A stretch of DNA of 64,000 bases. Source: Streptomyces cellostaticus. Lineage in GTDB: Bacteria > Actinomycetota > Actinomycetes > Streptomycetales > Streptomycetaceae. Below are positions 8,756 through 17,780 of the stretch, piece after piece. Position numbers and translations under genes: made by a program. The notes beneath the pieces were generated by a model that was given only the letters and a program-made list of their open reading frames with translations, did no database searches and was not told the origin of the DNA. The number at the start of each line of letters is the position of its first letter. Positions within the stretch are counted from its first letter, which is position 1. Location: the NCBI RefSeq assembly GCF_023630175.1, contig NZ_JALLIN010000009.1, forward strand, positions 62,001 to 126,000, given 5' to 3'.

Positions 8756-8777
<22 letters not shown>
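6963..8777 (+). CDS. cdgA: PAS-GGDEF-EAL c-di-GMP turnover protein, CdgA orthologue
   Basis: A 604-residue cytoplasmic protein from GTG 6963; an in-frame ATG at 6903 is the alternative. A PAS domain covers about residues 20-140. A GGDEF domain follows with intact RLGGDEFALL near residue 237, so diguanylate cyclase activity is expected. An EAL domain has the VEALVRW signature near 365 plus LELTES, IDDFGTGYSNL and later acidic residues, all looking intact, so phosphodiesterase activity is also possible. Architecture and neighbourhood match S. coelicolor CdgA (SCO2817), a BldD target whose overexpression delays development. A candidate BldD site lies at 7026, just inside the gene. It converges with the next gene, and the two 3' ends overlap by 22 bp. 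Confidence 0.9.
7026..7034. promoter_or_regulatory. Candidate BldD box AGTGATCAC at the cdgA 5' end
   Basis: AGTGA directly followed by TCAC (then ACC) fits the published BldD pattern AGTGA-(n)m-TCACC with m = 0 apart from one extra A. It lies 63 bp downstream of the chosen cdgA start. cdgA is a known BldD target in S. coelicolor; whether this is the bound site here is inference. Confidence 0.45.
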
Positions 8778-9844
<1,067 letters not shown>

Positions 9845-9965
9845 GGTGTGTGCCTCCTGTCGCTGGCCGTGCGCTGTCCAGCGTGGCCCAACAGGAGGCT
9901 GTCCCCGTTTATTCCGGGGCCCGCTCCCGGCCCTCTCTGCGGCCGCTGCCGGCTGCCCGCCCCGG

Positions 9966-10697
9966 TCAGGCCTGGACGATCGGCTCGCGGGTGAACAGCG
10001 TGCCCAGCTCGGGCGCGTTCACCCGCCGGTCGGCGAGCCGCAGCGCCTCCCACACGGTGACCTGGTTGGCGGTGAGCACCGGCTTGGACAGGGCCTTCTC
10101 CAGCAGGCCGAGGTGGGCGGCGGTGCGCAGCGCGGTGTCCGGCAGCAGCACGGCCTGCGCGTCGGCGGCGTCCGCGGCCCGGGCCAGCGTCAGCACCTCC
10201 TCCTCGCCCCAGGTGCCGACCTCGGCCGCCGTGACGATCCCGGACGACCGGGTCGCGACCACCTCCAGTCCTCCGGCCCGCAGGAAGTCCCCGAACAGCG
10301 CGGCCACCTCCTCCGGGTAGGTCGCGCCCACCGCCACCCGGCGCACGCCGATCTCGCGGGCCGCGTGCACGAAGGCGAAGGACGTCGAGGAGGCGGGCAT
10401 CCCGGCCATCAGGGCCAGCGACCGCACCTGGTCCTGGGCGCCGTCCCAGCCGTGCACGAAGCTGCCGCTGGTGCACGCCCACACCACCGTCTCGGCGCCG
10501 GTCAGCCGCAGCCGCTCCATGCCGTCGCCGAGCCGCTCGGGCGATCCCATCTCGCGCAGCGCGTCGACGCGGTGGGCGTCCTCCCCGATGTCCGTGTGCA
10601 CCAGGTCCACCCGGATGTCGCTGCCCAGGAGCTGCTCGATGCGCGGGTAGTCGTCCTCGCCGGAGTGGCCCGGGTAGAGGAATCCGAGTGCTGTCAT
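9966..10697 (-). CDS. Asp/Glu racemase superfamily protein (EutA/maleate isomerase-like), one catalytic Cys missing
   Basis: A 243-residue protein from ATG 10697, overlapping its upstream paralogue by ATGA. C75 in ACTSGSF is the first catalytic cysteine of the maleate isomerase/Asp-Glu racemase fold. At the second site the paralogue has SCTNLPT (C195) but this protein has PDTALRT, with D187 where the cysteine should be. TANQVTVWEAL is the conserved C-terminal segment. A single-cysteine enzyme cannot run the normal two-base racemisation, so it may catalyse a one-sided reaction, as arylmalonate decarboxylase does, or act with the neighbouring paralogue. Family members next to ehu transporters are annotated EutA (ectoine utilisation), but their reaction is not well established. 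Confidence 0.82.
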   Translation of the reverse strand: MTALGFLYPGHSGEDDYPRIEQLLGSDIRVDLVHTDIGEDAHRVDALREMGSPERLGDGMERLRLTGAETVVWACTSGSFVHGWDGAQDQVRSLALMAGMPASSTSFAFVHAAREIGVRRVAVGATYPEEVAALFGDFLRAGGLEVVATRSSGIVTAAEVGTWGEEEVLTLARAADAADAQAVLLPDTALRTAAHLGLLEKALSKPVLTANQVTVWEALRLADRRVNAPELGTLFTREPIVQA

Positions 10698-11488
10698 GTC
10701 AGCCCTTCTCCGTGTTCCTGTGTCTCTTCCGGCAGTGCGGGCCAGCCACGCGCGCTCTCGTCGAGCAGCGCCTGATAGGGCCCCACGGCTCGGGTACCCA
10801 GTCGGCGCAGTGCCGCCCACATCGTGACCTGGTTGGCCGAGAGCACCGGCATGCGCAGTTCGGCCTCGAGCTGGGGGATCACGTCGTACGTCGGGAGATT
10901 GGTGCAGGAGATGAACAGCGCGTCGGCCGAGCCGGGGCGGACCGCGCGCCGGGCCATGGCCACCACGTCCCGGTACGGCACCCGCCAGATGTGCCGGGTC
11001 AGCCCCATGAAGGCACAGCCGGTGACGAGCACGCCGGCCTCGGCGACGAAGGCCTCCAGGGCCCGGGTGACGGACACCGTGTAGGGGGTGACCAGCGCGA
11101 CCCGCCGTATCCCCAGCTCGCCGAGCGCCTCCAGGAGCGCCCCGGAGGTCGTCACCGAGGGCAGCTCACCGGACCGGCTCATCGCCGCGCACATCGCCCG
11201 TTCGCCGGACCTGCCGTCCACGAAGCTGCCCGAGGTGCAGGCGTAGGCCACGACCTCGGGGGCGACGGCGTTCAGCGCGCGTACCGCCTCACCGAGGGTC
11301 TGGTGCTCGCTGACCAGCCGGGCGAGGTCCAGGCTCACCTCGACCGGCACGAACGGGGTCCGGGTCAGGTGCAGCGACACCTCGTCCGGAACCCAGCGCC
11401 ACAGCTCGCGGTCCAACGCGAAGTCGAAGGGGGCCACGACCCCGACACCGCGTTGCGGTTGGGGGCCGCCGAGAAAGGAGACGTCCAT
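10694..11488 (-). CDS. Asp/Glu racemase superfamily protein (EutA/maleate cis-trans isomerase-like)
   Basis: A 264-residue protein, first gene of a two-gene minus-strand operon. Both catalytic cysteines are present: C84 in ACTSGSF and C195 in SCTNLPT, followed by SANQVTMWAAL. It is thus the intact partner of the Cys-to-Asp paralogue downstream, which it overlaps by four bases. Likely reactions for this fold are isomerisation, racemisation or C-C/C-N cleavage of small dicarboxylates or amino-acid-like substrates. It is transcribed divergently from the hydroxyacid dehydrogenase, amidase and ABC transporter genes; a 123-bp shared region (11489-11611) should carry both promoters. Confidence 0.84.
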   Translation of the reverse strand: MDVSFLGGPQPQRGVGVVAPFDFALDRELWRWVPDEVSLHLTRTPFVPVEVSLDLARLVSEHQTLGEAVRALNAVAPEVVAYACTSGSFVDGRSGERAMCAAMSRSGELPSVTTSGALLEALGELGIRRVALVTPYTVSVTRALEAFVAEAGVLVTGCAFMGLTRHIWRVPYRDVVAMARRAVRPGSADALFISCTNLPTYDVIPQLEAELRMPVLSANQVTMWAALRRLGTRAVGPYQALLDESARGWPALPEETQEHGEGLT

Positions 11489-11611
11489 AGGACACCGGCC
11501 TCACGCTGGGAGACGAGGGCAACGGTCGGTGGATACGCCCGTGTTGACGAAGGTAGATTCGGGTGCGAGCGTGGTCAATGCGCGCATGTCAGCCGCTCGG
11601 AGCCGCCCTGT

Positions 11612-12565
11612 ATGACGTCGACTCTCCCCACCCTGCTCGTGCTGGACGCCGAACCGCCGCCCCGGCTCGGTCGGCTGACCGGCCGCGCCCGGATCGAGCA
11701 CACGGACGCCGCCGGCCTGGCCGGCCGGCTGCCGGGCGCCGACGTGCTGCTGGTGTGGGACTTCACCTCGCACGCGGTGCGCGAGGCCTGGCCCGGCGAG
11801 GGGCCGCGGCCGCGCTGGGTGCACACGGCGAGCGCCGGGGTGGACCATCTGATGTGCCCGGAGCTGGCCGCGTCCGACACCGTGGTGACCAACGCGCGGG
11901 GGGTCTTCGACCAGCCGATCGCCGAGTACGTGGCCGCGCTGGTGCTGGCGGTGGCCAAGGATCTGCCGCGCACCCTGGAGCTGCAGCGGGAGCGCACCTG
12001 GCGGCACCGGGAGACCCGCCGGGTGGCGGGCACGCGTGCGTGCGTGGTCGGCTCCGGGCCGATCGGCCGGGCGATCGCCCGCACCCTGAAGGCGCTGGAC
12101 GTGACCACGGCCCTGGTCGGCCGGGTGCCCCGCACCGGTGTCCACGGGCCCGGCGACCTCGACCGGCTGATCGCCCGCGCCGACTGGGTGATCGCCGCCG
12201 CGCCGCTGACCGAGCAGACGTACGGCATGTTCGACGCCCGCCGGTTCGGCGTGATGCAGCCCTCGGCGGTCTTCGTGAACGTCGGCCGCGGTCAGCTCGT
12301 CGACGAGGACGCCCTCGCGCAGGCGCTGCGCAGGCGCTGGATCGCGGGCGCGGCACTGGACGTGTTCGCCGCCGAGCCGCTGCCCGGGGACAGTCCGCTG
12401 TGGGGCCTGCCGGGGCTGCTCGTCTCGCCGCACATGAGCGGCGACACGATCGGCTGGCGGGACGAACTGGGTTCCCAGTTCGTGGAGTTGTACGAGCGGT
12501 GGGCGGCGGGCAGGTCACTGCTGAACGTGGTCGACAAGAAGCGCGGATACGTGCCCGGTCACTGA
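11612..12565 (+). CDS. D-2-hydroxyacid dehydrogenase family protein
   Basis: A 317-residue NAD(P)-dependent oxidoreductase from ATG 11612. The nucleotide-binding loop is VVGSGPIGRAIA (GxGxxG). VNVGRGQLVDE carries the catalytic Arg, DVFAAEPLP the catalytic Glu, and SPHMSG the catalytic His. The substrate domain is split around it as usual (HTASAGVDHL, NARGVFDQPIAEY). Expected reaction: reversible oxidation of a D-2-hydroxy acid to a 2-keto acid. Sixteen bases separate it from the amidase gene, so both are likely one transcript. In context it may process the carboxylate left after amide cleavage; the actual substrate is unknown. Confidence 0.88.
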   Translation: MTSTLPTLLVLDAEPPPRLGRLTGRARIEHTDAAGLAGRLPGADVLLVWDFTSHAVREAWPGEGPRPRWVHTASAGVDHLMCPELAASDTVVTNARGVFDQPIAEYVAALVLAVAKDLPRTLELQRERTWRHRETRRVAGTRACVVGSGPIGRAIARTLKALDVTTALVGRVPRTGVHGPGDLDRLIARADWVIAAAPLTEQTYGMFDARRFGVMQPSAVFVNVGRGQLVDEDALAQALRRRWIAGAALDVFAAEPLPGDSPLWGLPGLLVSPHMSGDTIGWRDELGSQFVELYERWAAGRSLLNVVDKKRGYVPGH

Positions 12566-12581
12566 TCCACCAGGAGGGTCC

Positions 12582-13970
12582 ATGCAGCTCACCGACCTGA
12601 CCGCCGTACAGCTCCTCGACGGTTACCGCAAGGGCGAGTTCGGGCCCGTGGAGGCGACCGGGCAGGCCCTGGAGCGGGCGCGGCGGATCCAGCCGGAGGT
12701 GAACGCGTTCGTACGGCTCCTGGAGGAGGAGGCACTGGCGAGGGCCCGGGAGTCGCAGGAGCGCTGGCGGCGCGGTGAGCCGGCCGGACTGCTGGACGGG
12801 GTGCCGGTGACGGTGAAGGACATCCTGCTGCTGCGCGGTCATCCGACCCTGCGTGGCTCGAAGGCCGTGTCCGAGCGGGGACGCTGGGACGAGGACGCGC
12901 CCTCGGTCGCCCGGCTGCGTGAGCACGGGGCGGTGTTCCTCGGCAAGACGACGACCCCGGAGTTCGGCTGGAAGGGCGTCACGGACTCCCCGCTGTCCGG
13001 TGTGACCCGCAATCCGCACGACCCGTCCCGCACCGCGGGCGGTTCCAGCGGCGGCAGCGCGGCGGCCGTCGCGCTCGGCGCCGGCCCGCTGTCACTGGGC
13101 ACCGACGGCGGCGGGAGCATCCGCATCCCGGCCGCGTTCTGCGGGATCTTCGGGCTGAAGCCGACGTACGGCAGGGTGCCGCTGTACCCGGCGAGCGCGT
13201 TCGGCACGCTCGCGCACGTCGGCCCGATGACCCGGGACGCGGCGGACGCGGCGCTGCTGCTGGACGTCATCGGCGGGCCCGACCCGCGCGACTGGTCGGC
13301 GCTGCCCGCGCCGGCGCTCTCGTTCCGGGCGGCGCTGGACGGCGGGGTGCGCGGGCTGCGGGTGGCGTACTCGCCCACCCTCGGCGGGCAGGTGGCCGTC
13401 CAGCCGGCGGTCGCCGCGGCGGTGCGGCGGGCGGTGGCCGGGCTCGCCGGCCTGGGCGCGTTCGTCGAGGAGGCCGACCCGGACTTCAGCGACCCGGTGG
13501 AGGCCTTCCACACCCTGTGGTTCGCCGGCGCGGCCCGGGTCACCGGGCACCTGCCGCCGCACCTGAGGGAGTCGCTCGATCCCGGACTGCGCGACATCTG
13601 CGTCCCGGGCGCGCGGGCGAGCGCGCAGGACTACCTGGCCGCGGTGGACGTCCGCATGGATCTGGGCCGCCGGATGGGGCTGTTCCACGAGCGGTACGAC
13701 CTGCTGCTCACCCCGGCCATGCCGCTGACGGCGTTCGAGGCGGGCCGGGAGGTGCCGCCGGGCTCGGGGCTGCGGCGCTGGACCGGGTGGACCCCGTTCA
13801 CCTACCCGTTCAACCTCACCCAGCAGCCCGCCGCCACCGTACCGGTCGGCACGGACGGCGACGGGCTGCCGGTGGGCCTGCAGATCGTGGCCGCACGGCA
13901 CCGCGACGACCTGGTGCTGCGCGCGGCCCATGCCCTCTACGGGGCGGGTCTCACGCCCGGCGGAAGCTGA
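12582..13970 (+). CDS. Amidase signature family enzyme
   Basis: A 462-residue amidase from ATG 12582, with AGGAGGG nine bases upstream. The Ser-cisSer-Lys triad is visible: K79 in VPVTVKDIL, S155 in GGSSGGSAAAVA and the nucleophile S179 in GGGSIRIPA. Length and motif spacing are normal. It hydrolyses a linear amide to acid plus ammonia. It belongs with the hydroxyacid dehydrogenase just upstream. Its last 20 bases overlap, tail to tail, the DUF3830 gene on the other strand. Substrate not deducible; the linked EhuABCD-type uptake system suggests a compatible-solute or amino-acid-derived amide. Confidence 0.9.
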   Translation: MQLTDLTAVQLLDGYRKGEFGPVEATGQALERARRIQPEVNAFVRLLEEEALARARESQERWRRGEPAGLLDGVPVTVKDILLLRGHPTLRGSKAVSERGRWDEDAPSVARLREHGAVFLGKTTTPEFGWKGVTDSPLSGVTRNPHDPSRTAGGSSGGSAAAVALGAGPLSLGTDGGGSIRIPAAFCGIFGLKPTYGRVPLYPASAFGTLAHVGPMTRDAADAALLLDVIGGPDPRDWSALPAPALSFRAALDGGVRGLRVAYSPTLGGQVAVQPAVAAAVRRAVAGLAGLGAFVEEADPDFSDPVEAFHTLWFAGAARVTGHLPPHLRESLDPGLRDICVPGARASAQDYLAAVDVRMDLGRRMGLFHERYDLLLTPAMPLTAFEAGREVPPGSGLRRWTGWTPFTYPFNLTQQPAATVPVGTDGDGLPVGLQIVAARHRDDLVLRAAHALYGAGLTPGGS

Positions 13971-14445
13971 GCGTCTCCCCCGCCGCCCCGGTCCGCCACA
14001 GGTCGTTGCAGGCCTCGGCCATCTCGTCGAGGCCGTCCACCACCTGCCCCCAGACGATCCCGGGCACCCAGCCCACGTCGCCGTTGAGCAGCAGGTTGTT
14101 GCGTTCGTAGAACAGGGCCAGGTCGACCAGGGTGGTGCCGGGGCGGACCTCGCGGTCGTAGCCGTAGGCCCGGGTGCCCAGCTCGGCACCGGCGAAGGAG
14201 AAGTAGCACAGGTCGCCGGGGATCGGGGTGACGGTCGGGTTCTCCAGTGGGGGTTCGGTGGCGGAGAACGGCGGGAACAGGGCGTAGATCTCGTTGCGCG
14301 CGTATTTGGCGTGGTAGACGTCCCCCGCGAGCGGCAGTGCCTCCCACACCGCCGTGCAGGTCAGGGGCGCGCGGTCGTCCAGCAGTCGTGCCGTGCAGTG
14401 CACGTCCCGCTTGTCGAGCGAGACGGAGACGAATCGATCGGCCAT
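13951..14445 (-). CDS. DUF3830 family protein
   Basis: A 164-residue cytoplasmic protein from ATG 14445. The sequence RFVSVSLDKRDVHCTARLL, AVWEALPL and HAKYARNEIY is the signature I associate with DUF3830, a family with a cyclophilin-like fold that often sits beside amidases, Asp/Glu racemase-family genes and amino-acid ABC transporters. No catalytic role is established. It is the only gene between the amidase and ehuB on the minus strand, converging with the amidase (20-bp overlap) and diverging from ehuB (46-bp gap), so its promoter must share space with that of ehuB. Confidence 0.8.
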   Translation of the reverse strand: MADRFVSVSLDKRDVHCTARLLDDRAPLTCTAVWEALPLAGDVYHAKYARNEIYALFPPFSATEPPLENPTVTPIPGDLCYFSFAGAELGTRAYGYDREVRPGTTLVDLALFYERNNLLLNGDVGWVPGIVWGQVVDGLDEMAEACNDLWRTGAAGETLSFRRA

Positions 14446-14491
14446 GAGACCAGGGTGCATAGGCCGGATGCGTTTGGGTAGCCGCGCCGCC

Positions 14492-15418
14492 ATGGCTCCA
14501 CCAATTGGCAAAGACGTGCGCAGATTCAGGACGGCACCCAGACACAGCAGACGCTCGCTGCTCGCCGGGGTCGCGGCGCTCGGCGCGGTCGGCGCGCTGG
14601 GGGCGACGGGTTGTTCGCGGGTCGCATCGGCTTCGGACGAGCACGGCGGAGACCTGCTCGACAGGCTGCGGGCCCAGGGGGTCGTGCGGCTGGGGATCGC
14701 CGGTGAGATCCCGTTCGGGTACATCGACACGAACGGTGACCTCACCGGTGAGGCGCCCGAACTGGCGAAGGCGATCTTCAAGCGGCTCGGAGTGGACCGG
14801 GTGCAGCCGGTGCCGACGGAGTTCGGCTCGCTGATCCCCGGTCTGAACTCCCAGCAGTTCGACGTCGTCGCCGCCGGGATGTACGTGAACCCCGAGCGCT
14901 GCGAGCAGGTGATCTTCGCGGATCCGGACTACCAGATGCTGGATTCGTTCATCGTCCGCAAGGGCAATCCCAAAGGGCTGCACTCCTACCAGGACATCGT
15001 GCGGAAGAAGGCGAAATTCGCCACCGGCACGGGGTACGCCGAGATCCAGTACGCGGTGGACGCCGGTTACAAGGAGAGCGACATCCTGATCGTCCCCGAC
15101 CAGGTCGCCGGACTGAACGCCGTGGAGGCCGGGCGTGCCGACGCGTTCGCCGGTACGGCGCTCACCACCCGCGAGGTGGTGAAGAAGTCCAGCAAGGCTG
15201 AGGCCACCCAGCCGTTCTCGCCGCTCATCAAGGGCGAACGGCACGTGGACGGCGGCGCGTTCGCCTTCCGGCCCACCGAGACGAAGCTGCGCGACGCCTT
15301 CAACGTCGAGCTGCACAAGCTGAAGAAGAGCGGCGAGCTGTTCCGGATCCTTCAGCCCTTCGGCTTCACCAAGGCCGAGTTGACGGACCTCACCGCGAAG
15401 GAGCTGTGCGGCGGATGA
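14492..15418 (+). CDS. ehuB: Ectoine/polar amino acid ABC transporter substrate-binding lipoprotein (EhuB-like)
   Basis: A 308-residue periplasmic-binding-type protein. It starts at ATG 14492 and has a Tat-like lipoprotein signal: SRRSLLAGVAALG, then a lipobox ending in Cys near residue 40 (GATGC). The mature part (RLGIAGEIPFGYID, GEAPELAKAIFKRLG, FDVVAAGMYVNPERCEQVIF) is the SBP_bac_3 fold and matches the EhuB branch. It delivers ligand to EhuCD. The next gene overlaps the TGA by ATGA. The assignment to ectoine rests on family resemblance; no ectoine hydrolase or deacetylase gene is in the window. Confidence 0.85.
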   Translation: MAPPIGKDVRRFRTAPRHSRRSLLAGVAALGAVGALGATGCSRVASASDEHGGDLLDRLRAQGVVRLGIAGEIPFGYIDTNGDLTGEAPELAKAIFKRLGVDRVQPVPTEFGSLIPGLNSQQFDVVAAGMYVNPERCEQVIFADPDYQMLDSFIVRKGNPKGLHSYQDIVRKKAKFATGTGYAEIQYAVDAGYKESDILIVPDQVAGLNAVEAGRADAFAGTALTTREVVKKSSKAEATQPFSPLIKGERHVDGGAFAFRPTETKLRDAFNVELHKLKKSGELFRILQPFGFTKAELTDLTAKELCGG

Positions 15419-16140
15419 CCTCGGGGCTCTGGGAACTCGTACTGAGAGGCATATGGACCACCGTCCAGTTGCTCGTGTTCAGCGCGCTGCTGGCCACGGC
15501 GGTGTCCTTCGTCGTCGGCGTGGCGCGCACCCACCGGCTGTGGATCGTGCGCTTCCTCGCCGGCTTCTACACCGAGGTGTTCCGCGGTACGTCGGCCCTC
15601 GTCATGATCTTCTGGGTGTTCTTCGTGCTGCCGGTCGCCTTCGGCTGGCAGTTGGTCCCCATGTGGGCGGGCACGCTGGCGCTCGGGCTGACGTACGGCG
15701 CCTACGGCTCGGAGATCGTGCGCGGCGCGCTGAACGCGGTCGACCCGGCGCAGAAGGAGGGCGGCATCGCCCTCGGCTTCACGCCCTGGCAGCGGCTGCG
15801 GCTGATCGTCCTTCCGCAGGCCGTGCCGGAGATGATCCCGTCGTTCAGCAACCTGCTGATCGAACTGCTCAAGGGGACCGCGCTGGTCTCGGTCATGGGC
15901 ATGGGCGATCTGACGTTCAGCGCCAAGCTGGTGCGGCTCGCGCTGCAGCAGAGCGCGGAGATCTACACGTACGTACTGCTGATCTACTTCGTGATCGCCT
16001 TCCTGCTCACCCGGGTGATGCGCGGTCTGGAGAAGCGGCTGAAGGCAGGGGTCGGCACGGGCCCCGGGGCGGAGTCGGCGGCGCGTGAGCCGAAGCGTGC
16101 GCAGTCGACGGGTGTCGGTGTCGGCGGAGGTGCGGCATGA
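15415..16140 (+). CDS. ehuC: ABC transporter permease (EhuC-like)
   Basis: A 241-residue HisM-type permease starting at ATG 15415 inside the ehuB stop. About five hydrophobic segments are visible, with the EAA loop (DPAQKEGGIALGFTPWQRLRLIVLPQA) near residues 105-135 that docks on the ATPase. The C-terminal 30 residues are polar and probably cytoplasmic. It forms a heterodimer with EhuD. Overlap with ehuD is again ATGA at 16137, so the four genes are one operon. Confidence 0.86.
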   Translation: MTSGLWELVLRGIWTTVQLLVFSALLATAVSFVVGVARTHRLWIVRFLAGFYTEVFRGTSALVMIFWVFFVLPVAFGWQLVPMWAGTLALGLTYGAYGSEIVRGALNAVDPAQKEGGIALGFTPWQRLRLIVLPQAVPEMIPSFSNLLIELLKGTALVSVMGMGDLTFSAKLVRLALQQSAEIYTYVLLIYFVIAFLLTRVMRGLEKRLKAGVGTGPGAESAAREPKRAQSTGVGVGGGAA

Positions 16141-16787
16141 ACTGGGACTGGAACGCCGTCGGCGACTTCATGCCGGACCTCTGGCACGGACTGCTCGTCA
16201 CCCTGCAGGCCCTCGCGCTCGGCTCACTGCTGTCCTTCAGCCTCGGCCTGCTCTGGACGCTGCTGATGCGCGCGCCGTCCCGGTGGGTGCGCTGGCCGGT
16301 GGGCGTGGTCACGGAGTTCGTGCGCAACACCCCGCTGCTGGTCCAGCTGTTCTTCCTGTTCTACGTGCTGCCCGAGTGGGGCGTGACCTTCTCGGCGCTG
16401 TCCACCGGCGTCTTCGCGATCGGCCTGCACTACTCGACGTACACGATGCAGGTCTACCGGGCCGGTATCGAGGCGGTGCCCGTCGGCCAGTGGGAGGCGG
16501 CGACGGCGCTGAACCTGCCGCGGCGGCGCACCTGGACCGCGGTGATCCTGCCGCAGGCGATCCGCCGGGTGATCCCGGCGCTCGGCAACTACGTGATCTC
16601 CATGCTCAAGGACACCCCGCTGCTGATGGTGATCACCGTGCTGGAGATGCTCGGCCGGGCCAGGCTCTTCTCCCAGGAGCACTTCCAGTTCACCGAGCCG
16701 CTCACCGTGATCGGTGTGGCCTTCATCCTCATTTCCTACCTGGCCTCCCTTCTCCTGCGAGCCCTGGAGCGACGTCTTGTCCGCTGA
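16137..16787 (+). CDS. ehuD: ABC transporter permease (EhuD-like)
   Basis: A 216-residue permease of the polar amino acid family. It has five membrane segments, NTPLLVQLFFLFYVLPEWG in the second, and an EAA loop (VGQWEAATALNLPRRRTW). Partner of EhuC. The start at ATG 16137 overlaps the ehuC stop. Its last residues overlap the likely TTG start of the ATPase gene by 11 bp. Confidence 0.86.
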   Translation: MNWDWNAVGDFMPDLWHGLLVTLQALALGSLLSFSLGLLWTLLMRAPSRWVRWPVGVVTEFVRNTPLLVQLFFLFYVLPEWGVTFSALSTGVFAIGLHYSTYTMQVYRAGIEAVPVGQWEAATALNLPRRRTWTAVILPQAIRRVIPALGNYVISMLKDTPLLMVITVLEMLGRARLFSQEHFQFTEPLTVIGVAFILISYLASLLLRALERRLVR

Positions 16788-17574
16788 CTCCCCCCTGATG
16801 AAAGAACCCGACGCGACCGCCGGCCCCGCCACGGCCGGGGGTGAGCTGATCCGCCTGGAGGAGGTCACCAAGCGCTTCGGGACGAACACCGTGCTCGACC
16901 GGCTGGACTTCTCCGTCGACGCCGGCAAGCACGTGACGCTGATCGGCCCCTCCGGGTCCGGCAAGACCACGATCCTTCGGCTGCTGATGACCCTCACCAA
17001 GCCGGACGAGGGCACCATCACCGTGGACGGGGAGCCCCTCTTCCCGGCCCCGGAGAAGCAGGTCCGGGAGGTGCGCAAGAAGATCGGGATGGTGTTCCAG
17101 CAGTTCAACCTGTTCCCGAACATGAGCGTGCTGCGCAATCTCACCGAGGCGCCGGTGCAGGTGCTCGGCATGTCCAAGGACGAGGCCGAGGCCCGTGCCC
17201 GGGAGCTGCTGGAGCTGGTGGGGCTCGCGGACAAGTGCGACGCGCGGCCGACCATGCTCTCCGGCGGTCAGCAGCAGCGGGTGGCCATCGCCCGCGCGCT
17301 GGCGATGCGGCCGCGGGTGCTGCTGCTGGACGAGGTGACCTCCGCGCTCGACCCCGAGCTGGTCGCGGGCGTGCTGGACCTGCTCAGGGACATCGCCCGC
17401 AGCACCGACATCACCATGCTCTGCGTCACCCACGAGATGAACTTCGCCCGGGACATCTCCGACCAGGTGCTCATGTTCGACTCCGGCCGGGTGATCGAGT
17501 CGGGGCCGCCGGAGCAGATCTTCGGCGACCCGGAGCAGGAGCGCACGCGGGAATTCCTCAGCGCGGTGCTGTGA
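16777..17574 (+). CDS. ehuA: ABC transporter ATP-binding protein (EhuA-like)
   Basis: A 265-residue ATPase. Walker A is GPSGSGKTT, the signature LSGGQQQR, Walker B VLLLDEVTSALD, and the switch His is in VTHEM. I favour the TTG at 16777 because GGAG lies nine bases ahead and the overlap matches the rest of the operon; the in-frame ATG at 16798 has no ribosome binding site. It energises the EhuBCD importer. It is followed by 206 bp and then the IclR-type gene on the same strand. Confidence 0.83.
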   Translation: MSADSPLMKEPDATAGPATAGGELIRLEEVTKRFGTNTVLDRLDFSVDAGKHVTLIGPSGSGKTTILRLLMTLTKPDEGTITVDGEPLFPAPEKQVREVRKKIGMVFQQFNLFPNMSVLRNLTEAPVQVLGMSKDEAEARARELLELVGLADKCDARPTMLSGGQQQRVAIARALAMRPRVLLLDEVTSALDPELVAGVLDLLRDIARSTDITMLCVTHEMNFARDISDQVLMFDSGRVIESGPPEQIFGDPEQERTREFLSAVL

Positions 17575-17626
17575 CTACCCGCCGTGAAAAAGACAACGGC
17601 CGAGGTCCCGGCGCTGGGCGATGACC

Positions 17627-17640
17627 CTGGCATATGCCAG
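17627..17640. promoter_or_regulatory. Perfect 14-bp palindrome CTGGCATATGCCAG
   Basis: Lies 53 bp after ehuA and 141 bp before the IclR-type gene. Its centre is AT-rich. It is a plausible operator for autoregulation by the IclR-family protein; the core GGCATATGCC also occurs at 4552-4561, far from any IclR gene, which weakens a strictly local role. Confidence 0.45.
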
Positions 17641-17780
17641 AGGGTCTGAGCCCCAGTTGGGAGGGGGGCGCGGGCGGTAGATTCTCGCCAACACCCTCTC
17701 CCTGCCGGGCCTTTGGCCGTTATCGTGGTATCGATCCGACCGACCGGAATGACGGCCACAGAGCGAGCCAGGGGGACACC

